DNA of 64,000 bases from positions 248,001 to 312,000 of the forward strand of contig PJLO01000006.1 of NCBI GenBank assembly GCA_003010405.1, given 5' to 3'. Position numbers and translations under genes: made by a program. Positions 61,657-64,000 of the stretch are shown in pieces. Below the pieces are notes generated by a model. It worked only from the letters and a program-made list of their open reading frames with translations. It was not told where the DNA came from and did not search any database. How positions within the stretch are numbered: the first letter of the stretch is position 1; the number at the start of each line of letters is the position of its first letter. Source of the DNA: Acidobacteriota bacterium (lineage in GTDB: Bacteria; Acidobacteriota; Terriglobia; Terriglobales; Acidobacteriaceae).

Positions 61657-62881
61657 TGGAAATCGAGTAATGCTTTGGGGGTTGGCGTTCGTGATGGCGC
61701 TCGCAGTCTGCAGCAGCGTGGCCGCGGCGCAGACTTCAAATGTATCCCAGGGACAAAAAAATGTTCAGGGGGCAACCTCCAGTCCAAATGAAAACGAGGA
61801 TGTGCTGCTGCCTCCCGAGGGAGTGAGTCCGGACAAGGTTCAGCCATCGACAGTGCCCGCAGCTTCTGCGGAAACTCCGGAGCCTACCGTTGGTCCTGCG
61901 CAGAGTCCTGTAAACCAGCCGAGCAATACTGTGACACTGACGCCACAGCCGCAGGCGGGACGCGAGCCGGAAAAGAATAAGAGTGGCATATTCGTTTTCA
62001 GAACTGAAGTACAGGAAGTAACTTTGCACGCGACAGTGGTCGATAATCATCAACGGCCGGTAACGACACTGGATCGGAGCGCTTTCCATGTATTAGAGGA
62101 CGGCAAACCGCAGCGGATCACCTCGTTCCGCCGGGAAGATATTCCGGTTGCACTCGGTATTGTGATTGATAATTCCGGCTCTATGCGTGACAAGCGGCCC
62201 AGCGTGAACGCCGCCGCGCTGAACTTAGTTAAAGCGAGCAATCCACAGGACCAGGTATTCGTGGTCAATTTCAACGATGAGTATTATCTGGATCAGGATT
62301 ACACGGGCAACGTGTCTTTGTTGCAGGATGCGCTGGAGCGTGTCGAGGCGCGCGGCGGAACCGCGCTCTACGATGCGGTAGTGGCGAGCAGCGGTCACCT
62401 GCTGAAGAGCGCTAAGTTGCAGAAGAAAATCATCCTCGTGGTGACCGATGGGGAGGATACTGCGAGCCGGGAGACACTGGAAAAGGCGGTTCGCACTGTT
62501 GCAGTGGATGGTGGACCGACGATTTACACCATCGGACTGCTAGCCCACGAGCGAGGAGAAAAAAGAGCTCGCCGTGCATTGCAGATTCTTGCGGAGCAGA
62601 CAGGCGGGGTCGCGTTTTTTCCGGGAAACGTGAACGAAGTGGAAGCCATTTCTCAGCAGATCGCACACGACATACGCAACCAATACACGATCGGCTACAA
62701 GCCTTCTTCACCGAAAGTCGAAGGCGCTTACCGGCAGGTGAAAGTGGATGCTTCTGCCAGCGGCTTCAAAAAGCTGACGGTTCGGACGCGCAGCGGTTAT
62801 TACGCGACTGGTGGGCGCGCCGCTACGGCGAGTAGCAAACCGGACACGAAACAAGGCAAGCCTGCTGGCCGTTCGAACTAG
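61640..62881 (+). CDS. secreted VWFA-domain protein (VWFA-related Acidobacterial type), second copy
   Basis: Tandem paralogue of the preceding gene, about 413 residues from ATG 61640 (overlapping the upstream stop by 17 bases; ATG 61670 also possible). Signal peptide FVMALAVCSSVAA, then a long Pro/Thr-rich linker, a beta-sandwich (EVQEVTLHATVVDNHQRPV) and a VWA domain with DNSGS (GIVIDNSGSMRDK) and VTDGEDTAS. Both copies carry the metal-binding DxSxS. The tail is Ala/Lys-rich. A single operon is likely. Confidence 0.9.
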   Translation: MLLVSNGNRVMLWGLAFVMALAVCSSVAAAQTSNVSQGQKNVQGATSSPNENEDVLLPPEGVSPDKVQPSTVPAASAETPEPTVGPAQSPVNQPSNTVTLTPQPQAGREPEKNKSGIFVFRTEVQEVTLHATVVDNHQRPVTTLDRSAFHVLEDGKPQRITSFRREDIPVALGIVIDNSGSMRDKRPSVNAAALNLVKASNPQDQVFVVNFNDEYYLDQDYTGNVSLLQDALERVEARGGTALYDAVVASSGHLLKSAKLQKKIILVVTDGEDTASRETLEKAVRTVAVDGGPTIYTIGLLAHERGEKRARRALQILAEQTGGVAFFPGNVNEVEAISQQIAHDIRNQYTIGYKPSSPKVEGAYRQVKVDASASGFKKLTVRTRSGYYATGGRAATASSKPDTKQGKPAGRSN

Positions 62882-62925
62882 GAAGGCAAGAACCGGCTTT
62901 TAACCAGCGACAATGACTATGAATC

Positions 62926-62953
62926 AAGGCCCGGGGCTGCAGCTTCGGGCCTT
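62926..62953 (+). terminator. hairpin after the VWFA operon
   Basis: AAGGCCCG (62926-62933) pairs with CGGGCCTT (62946-62953). No T-run follows; it lies 45 bases after the stop. Confidence 0.5.
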
Positions 62954-63068
62954 ATGGCGTAAAGTTGGGTGTGCGAAAACAACTTAATGTGAGGATTCCG
63001 GACTTCTCCAGCTATACTATCGAATTGCAGAAGCAGAGCCGCAGGAAATTTCTTACCAGGACGAGAGA

Positions 63069-64000
63069 ATGACGAAAGATCGCAAAGGATTTTCCACACG
63101 GGCAATTCACGACGGGCAAGAGCCAGATGCACTGACGGGGGCAGTGGGCGTTCCAATCTATGCTACCTCCACATTTCAGCAGGACGAACTGGGCAAGTCG
63201 CGGCTCGGATATGAGTACTCCCGGGTTTCGAATCCGACGCGGTCCCGGTTGGAGGCCAATCTCGCGTCGCTCGAAGGCGGCATAGCGTCGCGCGTTTTTG
63301 CCAGCGGCATGGCAGCACTGAGCGCAGTGTGTCAGCTGCTGAAGCCGGGCGATCATGTAGTAGCCGGGAATAACTTGTACGGCGGGACCTGGAGATTCTT
63401 CACTCAGGTTATGCCGAAGTTTGGCGTTGAATTTACATATGTCGATACGAGAGGCGCTGAGTGTGTGGAAGCCGCGATGCGCAGCAATACTCGCTTCGTG
63501 TATATCGAAACGCCAACCAATCCGCTGATGTTGCTGACGGATATTGCGGCGGTAAGCAAGGTGGCCCATGCCAGAGGCGCCGAGGTAATCGTGGACAACA
63601 CGTTTCTGTCACCTTATTTTCAGCGGCCGCTGGAGCTAGGCGCGGACATGGTGATGCACTCAACGACGAAGTTTCTGAATGGGCACAGTGATGGACTGGG
63701 TGGCGTAATCGTTTGTTCCACTGAACAGCAGGCCTCGGATCTCGCCTTCATCCAGAAAGCATACGGGGCGATCATGTCTCCATTTGAAAGCTGGCTTGTT
63801 TTGCGCGGGGTCAAGACGCTACCCGTACGAATGAAGCAGCACGATGTGAATGGACGCGCAGTAGCTGAATTTCTGCAGAGGCATCCTCGAGTTGAGAAGG
63901 TGTTTTACCCGGGACTGGCGGATCATCCACAGCATGAACTGGCAAAGCGCCAAATGAAAGGTTTCGGTTCGATGATCTGTTTCGAGACCGGTTCGCTGGA
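63069..64000 (+). CDS. Cys/Met metabolism PLP-dependent enzyme (cystathionine gamma-synthase-like), cut by window end
   Basis: Open from ATG 63069 (GAGAG upstream) to the last base, at least 310 codons with no stop. Fold-type I PLP enzyme of the MetB/MetY/MetZ family: IYATSTFQQ, YEYSRVSNPT, FASGMAALSA, ETPTNPL, VVDNTF-like VDNTFLSPYF, and the PLP Lys in HSTTKFLNGHSD. It acts in transsulfuration or direct sulfhydrylation of homoserine esters, or cystathionine cleavage; these cannot be told apart from the partial sequence. Confidence 0.9.
   Translation, partial: MTKDRKGFSTRAIHDGQEPDALTGAVGVPIYATSTFQQDELGKSRLGYEYSRVSNPTRSRLEANLASLEGGIASRVFASGMAALSAVCQLLKPGDHVVAGNNLYGGTWRFFTQVMPKFGVEFTYVDTRGAECVEAAMRSNTRFVYIETPTNPLMLLTDIAAVSKVAHARGAEVIVDNTFLSPYFQRPLELGADMVMHSTTKFLNGHSDGLGGVIVCSTEQQASDLAFIQKAYGAIMSPFESWLVLRGVKTLPVRMKQHDVNGRAVAEFLQRHPRVEKVFYPGLADHPQHELAKRQMKGFGSMICFETGSL

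Noticed and set aside
1..64000. CRISPR arrays, phage modules, rRNA genes
   Set aside because: No regularly spaced repeats, no phage structural or lysis genes and no rRNA sequence were recognised on either strand.

Overview
The window reads as a chromosomal segment of an Acidobacteriota bacterium (subdivision 1 / Terriglobia-like). Support: two adjacent secreted proteins with the 'VWFA-related Acidobacterial' architecture (60370-62881), a DUF6599-like protein, a TonB receptor with a carboxypeptidase-regulatory N-terminus, and GC-rich coding. Gram-negative envelope genes (TolC, HlyD, Lnt, TonB receptor, PilT, amidase with AMIN domain) agree. This is inference from gene content; no 16S is present.

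Layout. 1-3113: a possible 25-residue membrane peptide, a degenerate duplication of the leuS start region, then leuS. 3360-10243: a five-gene efflux operon (TolC, HlyD, twin-cassette ABC ATPase, two ABC-2 permeases). 10591-17320: a chemotaxis operon cheA-cheW-mcp-cheB-cheR with no cheY. 18142-26948: a polyhydroxyalkanoate (PHA) locus. 27316-29333: DUF3106 protein, anti-sigma and ECF sigma factor, followed by tRNA-Val(CAC). 29857-35310: a degenerate receiver protein with a basic tail, a DehI-like protein, a HIT protein, a DUF6599-like protein and an ABC-F ATPase. 35381-41755 (minus): cell-wall amidase, lytic transglycosylase, alaS. 41999-46358: small secreted protein, a HEPN-like gene split by an intact IS5-family element, recX, pilT. 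46359-49130: TonB receptor with a His/Cys-rich small protein. 49238-49868: a graveyard holding a decayed peptide deformylase and an IS256-type transposase remnant. 49917-55126: ilvE, a LOR/SDH (ornithine cyclodeaminase-like) enzyme with an attenuator-like leader, DinB-like, DehI-like and RibD_C-like proteins. 55150-59990: lnt, prfB (programmed +1 frameshift), HD hydrolase, unknown protein, CoA-binding protein. 60370-62881: paired VWFA proteins. 63069-end: a Cys/Met PLP enzyme cut by the window edge.

The most interesting region is the PHA locus. It has a class III synthase pair (PhaC with C133-D289-H318, and a short PhaE-like partner), a phasin, the PhaR regulator, a PhaB-type reductase and a second SDR, but no beta-ketothiolase (PhaA). 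In its place is an 877-residue protein made of an unrecognised N-terminal region of about 290 residues, a ketoacyl synthase III domain with an intact Cys-His-Asn triad, and a complete FabG/PhaB-type reductase domain. I infer that it may form and reduce the acetoacetyl unit in one polypeptide by decarboxylative condensation with malonyl-CoA/ACP, replacing PhaA. Two unknown genes lie between phaB and the fusion. Matching PhaR-type boxes (CTGC-N3-GCAG) sit between phaR and the phasin gene and upstream of the second SDR, suggesting a local PhaR regulon.
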